Source: an uncultured Polycyclovorans sp. (GTDB lineage: Bacteria; Pseudomonadota; Gammaproteobacteria; Nevskiales; Nevskiaceae). Taken from it: a DNA stretch of 64,000 nt. Below, in pieces: positions 14,864-24,211 of the stretch. Both the position numbers and the translations under genes were made by a program. Below the pieces are notes generated by a model, which searched no databases, had not been told where the DNA came from, and saw nothing but the letters and a program-made list of their open reading frames with translations. Position 1 is the first letter of the stretch; each line of letters starts with the position of its first letter. The stretch covers positions 62,001-126,000 of the forward strand of contig CAKZHZ010000019.1 of assembly GCA_936928855.1 (NCBI GenBank). Reading direction: 5' to 3'.

Positions 14864-16512
14864 AGCAGCGCATCCTCCTGTCATTCCTGCTGGCGCTACC
14901 CCTGGCGCCGGTTGCCGCGGAGCAAGCGGCCTGCGCCACGGCGCATCCCGAGGCCACTGCGGCCTGTGTCGAGATTCTCGAGATCGGCGGCAACGCCGTC
15001 GATGCCGCGATTGCCGCCTCGGCTGCCCTTGCGGTGGTGGAACCCACCGGCTCCGGCCTTGGCGGCGGCGGCTTCTGGCTGGTGCATCGTGTCGAGGATG
15101 GGCACAGCGTCTTTGTCGACGGCCGCGAGACCGCGCCGCTGGCCAGTCGGCCCGAGCACTATCTTGATGCCGACGGTCAGCCGGTGGCCGAGCGTTCGCT
15201 GACCGGTGCGCTGGCTGCCGGCATTCCAGGTGAACCTGCAGCGCTGGTGCACCTCGCAGCACACTACGGCCGCCTGCCGCTGGCCCGCAGTCTGGCGCCC
15301 GCGGCGCGTCTGGCTGCAAGCGGATTTTTTGTCGACGCCGAGCTTGCCGAGGCGTTTGCCACCCACTGGCCGCGCTTTTCCGACGGGGCCAAGGCCACCT
15401 TCGCCATTGAGGGGCGCGCGCCGCGTACGGGCGAAATCCTGCGGCAACCGGATCTGGCCCGGCTGCTGATTGCGCTGGGCGTGGACGGCCGCAAGGCGTT
15501 CTACGCCGGGGCCTACGGACGCAAGCTGGTCGACGGGGTTCGGGCGGCGGGCGGGCATTGGCAGATGGCCGACCTGCGCCATTACCAGGTGCGTGAACGC
15601 GAGCCCCTGATATTCAACTTTCGCGATGCCCGGGTCATCACCAGTCCACCGCCGTCGGCGGGGGGTGTCGCATTGGCGCAGATCTTTGGCCAGCTCGAAG
15701 CCCTCGGGGTGTCCCTGCCGCTGACCGATCAGGGGCGGCACCAGTTGGTGGAAGCCATGCGCCGCGCCTACCGCGACCGTGCGGCCTGGCTGGGGGATCC
15801 GGATCAGGTGTTCGTGCCGGTTCGGCAGCTCACGGCCCACGCCACCACCCGGCGCATGGCGGAGAGTATCGACCCCGATACCGCCACGCCTTCGGCGTCG
15901 CTGCCACCCGCGGTACCGGTGCCGGAAGGAGAGCACACGACGCATCTGTCCGTGCTGGATGCCGATGGCAATCGAGTCGCAGCGACGCTGTCGATCAATA
16001 TCCCGTTCGGCGCTGCCATGGTGGTGCCGGGCACCGGCATCCTGCTCAACGACGAGCTCGATGATTTCGCCATGAGCACCACCGCCAGCAATGTCTACGG
16101 GCTGATCGGTTCGCGGCCGAATCTCATTGCACCGGGCAAGCGGCCGCTGTCGTCGATGACGCCCACCTTTGTGGAGTCGCCGCGTGGCCTGCTGATTCTC
16201 GGCACGCCCGGCGGCAGCCGCATCATCACCATGGTGGCGCTGGGCATGCTGGAGTGGCTGGGCGGTGGTGATGTCGATGCGGTGGTCGCGGCGGGACGCT
16301 TTCACCACCAATACCTTCCGGATGTGGTGCAGGTGGAGCCGCAGGGGCTATCCGCGGATCAGCAGGCGGCGTTGCAGGCCAAGGGGCATGCGATCAAGGA
16401 TGTCGGCCGTCGCTATGGCGACATGCATGCGGTGTCGGTGGATGTCGAAGGCGTGCAGGCGGCTTCCGATCCCCGCGGCATCGGGGTGGCACGGGTGTTG
16501 CAGGCTGACTGA
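14860..16512 (+). CDS. ggt: Gamma-glutamyltransferase
   Basis: Periplasmic Ntn-hydrolase that cleaves gamma-glutamyl bonds, for example of glutathione. Signal peptide MKQRILLSFLLALPLAPVAAE. The precursor is self-cleaved at the first Thr of HTTHLSV (Thr360), matching the TTHxSV motif; the small subunit continues IPFGAAMVVPGTGILLNDELDDF and PLSSMTPTFVE. The large subunit begins with GGNAVDAAIAASAALAVVEPTGSGLGGGGFWLV. 550 residues is normal. ATG 14860 overlaps the ferredoxin stop. Confidence 0.95.
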   Translation: MKQRILLSFLLALPLAPVAAEQAACATAHPEATAACVEILEIGGNAVDAAIAASAALAVVEPTGSGLGGGGFWLVHRVEDGHSVFVDGRETAPLASRPEHYLDADGQPVAERSLTGALAAGIPGEPAALVHLAAHYGRLPLARSLAPAARLAASGFFVDAELAEAFATHWPRFSDGAKATFAIEGRAPRTGEILRQPDLARLLIALGVDGRKAFYAGAYGRKLVDGVRAAGGHWQMADLRHYQVREREPLIFNFRDARVITSPPPSAGGVALAQIFGQLEALGVSLPLTDQGRHQLVEAMRRAYRDRAAWLGDPDQVFVPVRQLTAHATTRRMAESIDPDTATPSASLPPAVPVPEGEHTTHLSVLDADGNRVAATLSINIPFGAAMVVPGTGILLNDELDDFAMSTTASNVYGLIGSRPNLIAPGKRPLSSMTPTFVESPRGLLILGTPGGSRIITMVALGMLEWLGGGDVDAVVAAGRFHHQYLPDVVQVEPQGLSADQQAALQAKGHAIKDVGRRYGDMHAVSVDVEGVQAASDPRGIGVARVLQAD

Positions 16513-16578
16513 ACGCGGCTTGCAGGCGACCGAGGTGGCTGGCAGGCTCGAGTCACGCCCACAACAAGGTCGTCAACA

Positions 16579-18021
16579 ATGGCGCTACGCAACCAGATCC
16601 AGCTGATCGCCTATCCCAATCGCATCGGCGCGAATCTGCGCGATCTGCACAGTGCGATGACAGGCTATTTCCGCAAGGCGGTCGGCGGCGTCCATATTCT
16701 GCCGCTGTATCCCTCCAATGCCGACGGCGGGTTTTCGCCGCTGACGCATACCGAGGTCGATCCCGCCTTCGGCACCTGGAACGATGTCGAGCGCATCGCG
16801 GGTGAGTTCGATCTCTGCCTTGATCTCACCATCAACCACATTTCGGATGCTTCTGCGGAGTTCCAGGACTTTCTCCAGCATGGCTACAAGAGCGAGCATG
16901 CGGACCTGTTCGTGCATGTCGATCAGATGGGCGATATCACGCCCGATGACATGGCCAAGATCCACATCCGCAAGGAGAAGGAACCATTTCGCGATATCCG
17001 TTTCGCTGATGGCACGACGGGTCGGGTGTGGTGCACCTTCACCGAGAAGCAGATCGACCTCAACTACAACAACCAGAGCGCCTATGCGCTGATGGAGCAT
17101 TACATCCGCTTCCTGGCAGCCCGGGGCGTCAAGCTGTTTCGCCTCGACGCCTTCGGCTACACCACCAAGAAGATCGGGACCAGTTGTTTTCTGGTGGAAC
17201 CGGATGTCTACGAGATTCTCGACTGGGCCAATGGCATCGCCGCCGAGTGTGATGCCGAGATTCTGCCGGAGGTTCACGACCACTCCAGTTACCAGTACGC
17301 CATCGCGCAGCGCGACATGCGGCCGTATGCCTTCGCCCTGCCGCCGCTGCTGCTGTACTCGCTGCTGGACGCCAACAGTGTCTATCTCAAGCATTGGCTG
17401 CGCACCTGTCCTCGGCAGCAGATCACCGTACTCGACACCCATGACGGCATCTGCATTCCGGATGTCGAGGGCATCCTGCCGGCCGACAAGATCCAGGCGG
17501 TGGTGGACAACGTCAGTGCGCGCTCGGCCGACCCCATTCTTCGGCGCTCTGCCGCCAATGTGCACAGCGTCGGCGCCATCTATCAGCTGACCTGTACATA
17601 TTACGATGCCCTGCGCGGCAACGATGATGCCTACATTGCGGCGCGTGCCATCCAGTTCTTCACGCCCGGCATCCCGCAGGTCTATTACGTCGGGCTGCTG
17701 GCCCTGTCGAACAATCATGAGTTGATGGATGAAACCGGCGAGCTGCGCGACATCAACCGCCACTGGCTGAGCCTCGAAGATGTCGATGATGCGGTGAAGC
17801 GGCCGGTGGTGCGGCGCCTGCTCAAGCTCATGGAGTTTCGGAATCAGTACCCCGCGTTCAACGGGCGTTTCGAGCTCCACTACTCCAACGATTCGAGCAT
17901 CAAGATGGGCTGGCGCGACGGCGAGTGGGTGTGTGAACTGTTTGTCGATCTGAACTTCAAGAAGACCACCATTCGCCACGTCGACACGCGCTCCCGGCGC
18001 ATGGTATCGGTGACCTGCTGA
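16579..18021 (+). CDS. GH13_18 sugar phosphorylase (sucrose/glucosylglycerol phosphorylase type)
   Basis: 480 residues, a retaining alpha-glucoside phosphorylase of the sucrose phosphorylase subfamily. Catalytic residues in order: nucleophile Asp in KLFRLDAFGY, acid/base Glu in EILPEVHDH, and the third Asp in TVLDTHDGI. GTSCFLVEPDVYEIL right after the nucleophile, and LPLYPSNADGGFSP near residue 45, are typical of the subfamily. Members release glucose 1-phosphate from sucrose, sucrose 6'-phosphate, glucosylglycerate or glucosylglycerol. Acceptor-loop specificity is not readable here; an osmolyte such as glucosylglycerol is possible for a marine bacterium. Follows ggt by 66 bases. Confidence 0.88.
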   Translation: MALRNQIQLIAYPNRIGANLRDLHSAMTGYFRKAVGGVHILPLYPSNADGGFSPLTHTEVDPAFGTWNDVERIAGEFDLCLDLTINHISDASAEFQDFLQHGYKSEHADLFVHVDQMGDITPDDMAKIHIRKEKEPFRDIRFADGTTGRVWCTFTEKQIDLNYNNQSAYALMEHYIRFLAARGVKLFRLDAFGYTTKKIGTSCFLVEPDVYEILDWANGIAAECDAEILPEVHDHSSYQYAIAQRDMRPYAFALPPLLLYSLLDANSVYLKHWLRTCPRQQITVLDTHDGICIPDVEGILPADKIQAVVDNVSARSADPILRRSAANVHSVGAIYQLTCTYYDALRGNDDAYIAARAIQFFTPGIPQVYYVGLLALSNNHELMDETGELRDINRHWLSLEDVDDAVKRPVVRRLLKLMEFRNQYPAFNGRFELHYSNDSSIKMGWRDGEWVCELFVDLNFKKTTIRHVDTRSRRMVSVTC

Positions 18022-18031
18022 GGGGGACGGT

Positions 18032-19003
18032 TCAGTTCCCGAGCGGGCGTGCCAGCGACGCACGCAGTACGTCGCGGGTAATGGCGCGCGGCCGGCGGCC
18101 CAGCCGGTGAAAGTCTCCTGAGGGAATCAGCGCCGCGATCCGCCGCAGGTTGCGTTGGATGGCGTCACGATAGGGCGTGGCACCGTCGAAATGCGCGGCC
18201 TCCAGGCGATAGGCGTGGTCAAAGGCGGACGCCAGTCGTTCATCCCATAGCCGCTGGTTGAACTCGACCGTGGTGGTGAGCAGCGATTCGACCGAGTCAT
18301 ACACCGGTGTCGGCCCCGTCGTCCTCGCGGGTCCGGCCAGACCGCAGCAGGTGAACTCCGGAAACAGGAAGTCCCGACATTTCTCCAGGTAGCAACGGTC
18401 AGCGGTCTGCGCGAGCAGATCGGCGGTGCCGATGATCTGTCCCATGCGCCGGTACGCCGGATCCGCAACCCGGAGGGCCTCGATGGCGATCTCGTAACCG
18501 GTGAAGTGGACGATGTGGGCCGCCATGGCCGCTTCGGCCCGGAAGCCGAGGGCGGGCAGCAGGGTGCGCAGAAAGTCGGCGCTGCGGCTCACATGGGTGA
18601 GTGTATAGGCGGCGCCATTGCTGGCTGCATCGTTGTCATGCCGGACGTAGCCGGCGTCGTGAAACAGGGCAACGATCACCGCGATGACGGCCTGTCGGCC
18701 GCTCAGCCGTTCGCTGCGTGGCGCGCTGCGCGCATGGCCGTCGAGCAGGCGCGCGCAGGTCAGCGCGCAGTCGAGCGAGTGCTGGGTGTCGTGATACCGG
18801 GTATCGCAGCCGTAAAAGCCCGGCAGCGTACCGGCATAAAGTGCGCTGAACTGCTGGAATGCCTCGGTGAGCGCGGGCAGTGCGTCCACGCCACCGCAGG
18901 CGTGCATCAGGGGCTGGATCGCCGCTTCGACCGCCCGCGGGTCCGCGACGTTGACCCGGTTGGTCACGTCATAGTGATTGCGCCGCCGCTCGTTGTCGGT
19001 CAT
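18032..19003 (-). CDS. HD-domain phosphohydrolase-like protein
   Basis: 323 residues, soluble. The metal-binding HD pattern is visible as TRYHDTQHSLDCALTC (about residues 69-84) and VIVALFHDAGYVRHDND (about 110-126), followed by MAAHIVHFTGYEI and a later IGTADLLAQTADR helix. This resembles a PDEase/HD superfamily fold acting on a nucleotide or cyclic nucleotide. No signalling domain is fused. Convergent with the GH13 gene 10 bases away. The substrate is unknown. Confidence 0.75.
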   Translation of the reverse strand: MTDNERRRNHYDVTNRVNVADPRAVEAAIQPLMHACGGVDALPALTEAFQQFSALYAGTLPGFYGCDTRYHDTQHSLDCALTCARLLDGHARSAPRSERLSGRQAVIAVIVALFHDAGYVRHDNDAASNGAAYTLTHVSRSADFLRTLLPALGFRAEAAMAAHIVHFTGYEIAIEALRVADPAYRRMGQIIGTADLLAQTADRCYLEKCRDFLFPEFTCCGLAGPARTTGPTPVYDSVESLLTTTVEFNQRLWDERLASAFDHAYRLEAAHFDGATPYRDAIQRNLRRIAALIPSGDFHRLGRRPRAITRDVLRASLARPLGN

Positions 19004-19067
19004 TGCCCCCTCCCACAGCTTCGTTCGGGATCATAGGGCCATCAGGCATGGCCTGACGTGCGCCGGG

Positions 19068-19835
19068 TCACGTCGCCAGCTCAATCCAGACCGGGGCGTG
19101 ATCCGACGGGCGCTCGAGTTTGCGCGGAGCAGTGTCCACCGCCCATTGGCGCAAGCGTTGACGCAGCGGGGCGCTGACCAGCAGATGGTCGATACGCAGC
19201 CCCATGTCGCGGCGGAAGGCCGCCTGTCGGTAGTCCCACCAGGTAAAGCGGCCCTCACGGTTTGGCGCAGCCTCAAAGCTGTCGCTCAGGCCGAGATCGC
19301 AAATGGCGGTAAGCGCGGCGCGCTCCGCGTCGGAGCAGAGGATGGCACCTTCCCAGACCTGCGGGTCATGCGTGTCCTCCGGCGTCGGCGCGATGTTGAA
19401 GTCGCCCATGACCAGCAGGTCGTCATGTTGCGTCAGTTCGGTCTGCAGCCAGTGGCGGAACGCGTCGAGAAACCGCAGCTTGTACGCATACTTTTCGCCG
19501 CCGACCGCCTGCCCGTTGACAACATAGGCGTTCACCACGCGGATGCCGCCGATGCGGGCGGCAATGACGCGGCGCTGTTCATCTTCGAACGCCGGAATGC
19601 CGCGCTGGACATCCTCCAGCGGCTGCCGCGCCAGCAGGGCCACGCCGTTATAGGTTTTCTGACCATGGCTGACGCTCTGATAGCCGACCTCGGCGAGGGC
19701 CTCGGTCGGAAACTGGTGATCCTCGCACTTGAGTTCCTGCAGGCCGACCACATCGGGCTTGGCTGTGGCGAGCCAGTCGAGCAGGTGGGGCAGGCGGACC
19801 CGCAGGCTGTTGACGTTCCAGGTGGCGATCTTCAT
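19068..19835 (-). CDS. xthA: Exodeoxyribonuclease III (AP endonuclease)
   Basis: 255 residues. Signature motifs of the ExoIII/EEP family: MKIATWNVNSLRVRLPHLLDWL, DVVGLQELKCEDHQFP (metal Glu), YVVNGQAVGGEKYAYKL, VMGDFNIAPTPEDTHDP, and the C-terminal RIDHLLVSAPL with ERPSDHAPVWIEL (catalytic Asp-His). It nicks DNA at abasic sites and degrades 3' ends in base-excision repair. Slightly shorter than E. coli Xth, typical of the XthA2-like branch. Confidence 0.95.
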   Translation of the reverse strand: MKIATWNVNSLRVRLPHLLDWLATAKPDVVGLQELKCEDHQFPTEALAEVGYQSVSHGQKTYNGVALLARQPLEDVQRGIPAFEDEQRRVIAARIGGIRVVNAYVVNGQAVGGEKYAYKLRFLDAFRHWLQTELTQHDDLLVMGDFNIAPTPEDTHDPQVWEGAILCSDAERAALTAICDLGLSDSFEAAPNREGRFTWWDYRQAAFRRDMGLRIDHLLVSAPLRQRLRQWAVDTAPRKLERPSDHAPVWIELAT

Positions 19836-19913
19836 TGGAGTCCGGTGGCGGGAGCGCAGGGCGCAATCAGGTGGGCATTCTATTCTTGCCGAAGCCTGCC
19901 GCCGGCATCAAAG

Positions 19914-19948
19914 AAAAAGGCCGCCGGTGTTGCCGCCGGCGGCCTCTT
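19914..19948 (-). terminator. Terminator of the metallophosphoesterase gene
   Basis: GGCCGCCGG (19919-19927) pairs with CCGGCGGCC (19936-19944). The minus strand runs out into TTTTTC, the plus strand into CTCTTTT. It lies just after the stop codon at 19966 on the minus strand and could act in both directions. Confidence 0.85.
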
Positions 19949-19965
19949 TTCGATCCCCCTTGGAA

Positions 19966-21984
19966 TCAGGGAGCGGGGATCAATGCCACTTCGATATCGC
20001 GGTCGGCGATGGCCCACCAGAGACCGTCGCCGGCGGTGTCGTGCCCGACCACGAACGCATCGTCACAGCCGGCCGGACGGGTCGGCGGCGTTTCCAGATA
20101 GGCGGCATCGAAGCCGCCGCTGACCACGCAGGATGCGCTGCTCATGGCAGCCCAGGTGTCGCCGTCGCGATAGCCCAGCACCACTGACTGGCTGGCGAGC
20201 GCCGCTGGCACCTGCAGGCTCATCGCGTAGGGGTCGGCCCGGGTGCCCTCGATATCCCAGGCCTGCGAGGCGTAGGCGGGCAGGGCGTGTTCGGCCTTGG
20301 CGCTGCCGTCGGGCTGGCTTTGCGGGAAGCCGGCCGCCAGCTTGCCCGGCGAAGACTTCAGGGCGCCCCAGGTGCCCAGGTAGATCCCGTTCTGGTTCTG
20401 CAGGCCGCTGATCAGCAACACGCTGGAGGCGGTTGCATCTTCTTTCGGCATCCAGCTCAGGGTGACATGCTCCTTGAGATCGATGGTGGTTTCGGGGATC
20501 TGCACCGAGTCGCCGGAGATGCGGAGGCGTTCGTTGCCGTTGACGTTCGGCGTCCAGGCCTGGTGATACTGGAACAGATACTGGTAACCCAGCCGGGCGA
20601 GGTCGGTCACGGTTTCCGCCCGGCTCCACCCCGGTGTCACGCCCATCGAACGCGTACGCGAGTCGATCCGGTTGAAGGTGTTGTTGGTGCCTGCCTCCAG
20701 TCGCGCGATCATGCCTTCGCTGCTGCGGCACTCATTGGTGCGGTAGGACGGGTCCAGATCGAGCACGGGGCGGGTACCGGCCGGAATGCTGTTGGGGTAG
20801 ACGATCTTCTCGCAGCGGTCGGTTGAGCGGCTGAAGCGGTCAAACAGCGTCCATACGGGGTCGGCCAGTTCCTTCGGGCCATCACTGTTTCGCAGCACGG
20901 TGTGCTCGGCGAACCAGGCCTGGTAGTCGAGGCGCGGCCCCTCGAAGGTCAGCAGTGGTGCCGTGACGTCCAGTGCGGTCGAGCCGTTTTCCATCGAGTT
21001 GACCTTGTGCTGCACCACGCGCTGGACCAGCTCGGACTCGCCATAGCGGAACTCGTAACCCTTGTAGGAGGCGTTGCCGGACATGATCTGCGTGAAGTAG
21101 GGCAGGCGGTAGTTACCGCCGGTCTCGGTCCACGACTTGTTGATCGCCGTGAACGGGCCACGGATCACGCTGCGCTGGTATTGGTGCTCGTGGCCCTGGA
21201 CCCAGATCACGTCATTGTCGACAAAGAACTTGCGGATTTCGTCGTACTGATCGATCAGCGCGTTCTCGCCCTTGGTGCCTTCGACGATCTGCTCGCGCAC
21301 CTGTCCGTACTTGGCGCCGATCAGGCCGTCGTGGCTGCCGATGACGATATGGTCCACGGCGTCCCGATGGCGACCCACCACCTCCTTGATCCACGGAAAG
21401 GCGCCGGCCAGGCCCCAGTACCGCAGATTGATGATCAGTACGTTTTCGCGCACCACGGCGTAGTTGAGAAACTCGGCATAGGGCATGTGCTCCGCGTCCG
21501 CCGGAATGTACGGGCGCATGGCGTCGACCCAGCGGGTGGTGATGGCAAAGCTGTCTTCGTGATTGCCCATCAATGGCAGGATCTCGATGCCGGCCTCGCG
21601 ATACTTGCCGGCAACCTCGACCCATTCACCGAACTCCTTGGCGGACCCGTCGTTGGTCAGATCGCCGACGGCGATCACCACATCGGCGCCCATGGCCTGA
21701 TGCTGCTTGAGCACGGCTTCCATGGCATGAATGGCCACTTCCGAACCATTGCCCTGGGTGTCCGGCAACAGGCCGATGCGCAGTGTTTCGGGGGCAGGGG
21801 CTGGCGTCGGAGTGGGGCTCGGGCTCGGGCTCGGGCTGGGCGTCGGGCTGGGGGACGGTGTGCTCGATGGCGTCGGGCTGGGCTGAGGGTCGCCGATGGG
21901 ATTGTTGTTTCCATCGCTGCACGCGCACAGCAGGGTGGTGAGCAGCGCGAAAGTGGCGCCACCCAGGGTCTTGTTGAGTTGCAT
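19966..21984 (-). CDS. Metallophosphoesterase lipoprotein with Pro/Ser/Thr linker
   Basis: 672 residues. Signal and lipobox: MQLNKTLGGATFALLTTLLCAC, with the mature Cys followed by SDG. A linker of alternating Pro/Ser/Thr (about residues 33-65) precedes the phosphoesterase domain. Metal motifs: LLPDTQG, VIAVGDLTND, LMGNHED, IGSHDG and VWQGHEHQYQR-type GHEH (calcineurin fold; first motif DxQ rather than DxH). The C-terminal 300 residues (Cys-containing, ending in a WAIADRDIEVALIP strand) are unrecognised. Probably an outer-membrane-anchored phosphatase. ATG 21984 is chosen for the signal peptide; the frame is open to 22056. A hexamer repeat encodes part of the linker. Confidence 0.85.
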   Translation of the reverse strand: MQLNKTLGGATFALLTTLLCACSDGNNNPIGDPQPSPTPSSTPSPSPTPSPSPSPSPTPTPAPAPETLRIGLLPDTQGNGSEVAIHAMEAVLKQHQAMGADVVIAVGDLTNDGSAKEFGEWVEVAGKYREAGIEILPLMGNHEDSFAITTRWVDAMRPYIPADAEHMPYAEFLNYAVVRENVLIINLRYWGLAGAFPWIKEVVGRHRDAVDHIVIGSHDGLIGAKYGQVREQIVEGTKGENALIDQYDEIRKFFVDNDVIWVQGHEHQYQRSVIRGPFTAINKSWTETGGNYRLPYFTQIMSGNASYKGYEFRYGESELVQRVVQHKVNSMENGSTALDVTAPLLTFEGPRLDYQAWFAEHTVLRNSDGPKELADPVWTLFDRFSRSTDRCEKIVYPNSIPAGTRPVLDLDPSYRTNECRSSEGMIARLEAGTNNTFNRIDSRTRSMGVTPGWSRAETVTDLARLGYQYLFQYHQAWTPNVNGNERLRISGDSVQIPETTIDLKEHVTLSWMPKEDATASSVLLISGLQNQNGIYLGTWGALKSSPGKLAAGFPQSQPDGSAKAEHALPAYASQAWDIEGTRADPYAMSLQVPAALASQSVVLGYRDGDTWAAMSSASCVVSGGFDAAYLETPPTRPAGCDDAFVVGHDTAGDGLWWAIADRDIEVALIPAP
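21815..21838 (-). repeat. Hexamer tandem repeat encoding the Ser-Pro linker
   Basis: Three identical GGGCTC units plus one GGGCTG unit on the plus strand lie within the linker of the metallophosphoesterase lipoprotein. The unit is two codons long, so copy-number change would alter linker length without a frameshift. Confidence 0.7.
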
Positions 21985-22107
21985 TGAGGCTCTCGGTTTT
22001 TCTGGGGTCAGCCGGCTCGTGACCGGGCCATGCACCCTAGTCTGTGGCGGTGACACCGATGTGAAACGCGGGGCGGCGACCCCGCGTGTCGACCGAGTCT
22101 TACAGCC

Positions 22108-24150
22108 TCACGCGCTGCTGGCGGACGAGGCGATCAGGCCATCGTGGCGCAGCAGCGCGTCCAGCGTTGGTGGGCGTCCGCGGAATGCCGTGAACAGCTC
22201 CAGTGCCGGGGCACTGCCACCGCGCGACAGCAGCGCATCCCGGAAGCGATGGCCGGTGTCGACGGCGAAACCGGATTCCTCGAATGCCGCAAAAGCATCG
22301 GCCGACAACACCTCGGCCCACTTGTAGCTGTAGTAACCGGCTGCGTAGCCGCCAGCGAAGATGTGGCTGAAGCTCCAGGGCATGCGATTGAACGCGGGAG
22401 GCTGCATCAGGGCCACTTCCGCGCGCACCGCCTCGAGTTGCTGCAGCAGGGCGTCGGTATCGTCGGGTGGCGCATCACGGTGCAGGCGCAGGTCGAACAG
22501 GGCGAATTCGATCTGCCGCAGTGTGGCCATGCCACTCTGCCAGCTGCGGGAGGCCTGGAGTTTGTCGATCAGGGTGTGCGGCAGGGCGTCGCCGGTCTGC
22601 CAGTGGCGGGCGAAGCGTTGCAGTGTGGGGGCGTGGTAGCACCAGTTCTCCATGAACTGGCTGGGGAGTTCCACGGCATCCCACTCCACGCCGTGAATGC
22701 CGGAGACGCTGGCCTCCTCCACCTGGGTCAGGAGGTGGTGCAGGCCGTGGCCGAACTCGTGAAACAGCGTCAGCACCTCGTCGTGGGTCAGCAGTGCCGG
22801 CTGGCCGGGGGCGGGCGGCGTGAAGTTGCCGACCAGATACGCGACCGGCAGCTGCAGCTGCCCGTCGATGCGCTGCCGTGTCAGGCACTCGTCCATCCAG
22901 GCGCCGCCGCGTTTGTGCGCCCGGGCATACGGGTCCAGATAGAACAGTCCGATCGGCTCGCCTGAAAGCGTTGACAGCGAGTAGACCGTCACGTCCTCGT
23001 GCCAGGTGGCGATGCCCTCCACCGCCGTGATGCGAACCCCATAGAGGGATTCGACCTGATCGAACATGCCCTGGATCACCTGCGGCGCCGGGAAGTAGGG
23101 CTTCAGGGCTTCGTCAGACAGTCCCAGCGTGGCATCGCGATAGCGTTCGCTGTAGTAGGCAACATCCCAGGGCTCCAGCCGATCCAGGCCATCCTGCGCA
23201 TGCGCGTAATCGCGCAAGGCCTCCAGCTCGGTTTCCGCACGTGCGCGTGCGCGTCGGGCGAGATCGGTCAGAAACTGCTCCACGGCCTCAGCGGAGTCCG
23301 CCATCTTGGTGGCCAGCGACAGCGCAGCATAGTGGGGGAAGCCGAGCAGCTCGGCTTCCTCACGACGCAGGCGGAGGATCTCGAGCATCGGGGGGCCGTT
23401 GTCGAACTGTCCGGCCTGCGGACCCTGGTCGGACGCACGGGTCGCGTAGGCGGTGTACAGCGACCGGCGTAACTCGCGGTCGTGGGCGTGGCTGATCACC
23501 GCGTCGAAGGAGGGGAAATCGAGGGTGATCCAGGCCCCGTCCAGATCCCGGTCTCGGGCCTTGGCCTCCGCGCTGGCGCGGGCGCCATCACTCATCCCGG
23601 ACAGTCGGTTCGGGTCGGGAACGTGCAGGCCGTAGGCCTGGATCGCGTCCATCAGGTTCGACTCGAACTGCGACTGCAAGGTCGACAGGCGCAGCGAAAT
23701 CGCCTTGTAGCGGGCCTTGTCCTGTTCGGGCAGGCCGATGCCCGACAGCCGGAAGTCACGCAGGGCATCTTCGACCACCTTGCGGCGTTCGGTGCTGAGC
23801 TGCGGGAAGTCAGGGCGCGCCGCGAGGGCCTGGTAGGCGCGGAACAGCGGCTCCGACTGCGACAACTCCAGGCTGTACTCGGTGATCTTCGGGAGGGCAG
23901 TGTTGTAGGCCTCGCGCCAGGCCGGGGTGCTGCATACCCCGAACAGGTGGGACAAGGGTCCCCAGGCCTGCCCCAGCGCGTTGTTCATCCGTTCCAGTGG
24001 TACCACCAGGGAATCCCAATCCGGCGACGTGAGACCCTCCAGTGTCTGCAACTGCTGGCGGTTCCCGGTCAGGACGGCGTCGAGTCGGGCCAGGACGCCG
24101 TCGGGCGTCAGGTTGGGAAAATCGGGGAGCGGCAGGGCGGCGCTGGGCAT
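22108..24150 (-). CDS. prlC: Oligopeptidase A (M3 metallopeptidase)
   Basis: Cytoplasmic zinc oligopeptidase that clears signal-peptide fragments and small peptides. 680 residues, the usual length. The zinc motif HEFGH lies in EVLTLFHEFGHGLHHLLTQ, with the downstream Glu ligand in SGIHGVEWDAVELPSQFMENW. YVACHTPPFD-type C-terminal features include NRMPWSFSHIFAGGYAAGYYSYKWAEVLSADAFAAFEE, characteristic of the family. GTG 24153 precedes ATG 24150; the ATG is listed. It is the last gene of a minus-strand run, with separate neighbours. Confidence 0.95.
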   Translation of the reverse strand: MPSAALPLPDFPNLTPDGVLARLDAVLTGNRQQLQTLEGLTSPDWDSLVVPLERMNNALGQAWGPLSHLFGVCSTPAWREAYNTALPKITEYSLELSQSEPLFRAYQALAARPDFPQLSTERRKVVEDALRDFRLSGIGLPEQDKARYKAISLRLSTLQSQFESNLMDAIQAYGLHVPDPNRLSGMSDGARASAEAKARDRDLDGAWITLDFPSFDAVISHAHDRELRRSLYTAYATRASDQGPQAGQFDNGPPMLEILRLRREEAELLGFPHYAALSLATKMADSAEAVEQFLTDLARRARARAETELEALRDYAHAQDGLDRLEPWDVAYYSERYRDATLGLSDEALKPYFPAPQVIQGMFDQVESLYGVRITAVEGIATWHEDVTVYSLSTLSGEPIGLFYLDPYARAHKRGGAWMDECLTRQRIDGQLQLPVAYLVGNFTPPAPGQPALLTHDEVLTLFHEFGHGLHHLLTQVEEASVSGIHGVEWDAVELPSQFMENWCYHAPTLQRFARHWQTGDALPHTLIDKLQASRSWQSGMATLRQIEFALFDLRLHRDAPPDDTDALLQQLEAVRAEVALMQPPAFNRMPWSFSHIFAGGYAAGYYSYKWAEVLSADAFAAFEESGFAVDTGHRFRDALLSRGGSAPALELFTAFRGRPPTLDALLRHDGLIASSASSA

Positions 24151-24211
24151 CACGGGGACTTTGGATGGGCTATCGGAGGGCTATGATCCCGCATCTGCGC
24201 ACGGCGTGCGC

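Noticed and set aside
14896..16311. 471-residue minus-strand open frame inside ggt.
   Set aside because: Opposite a complete gamma-glutamyltransferase with catalytic motifs; no recognisable motif of its own.
16585..18063. 492-residue minus-strand frame opposite the GH13_18 gene.
   Set aside because: The plus strand encodes all catalytic residues; the antisense frame has no domain.
20902..21987. 361-residue plus-strand frame opposite the metallophosphoesterase.
   Set aside because: The minus-strand protein has signal, lipobox and metal motifs; this frame is a shadow.
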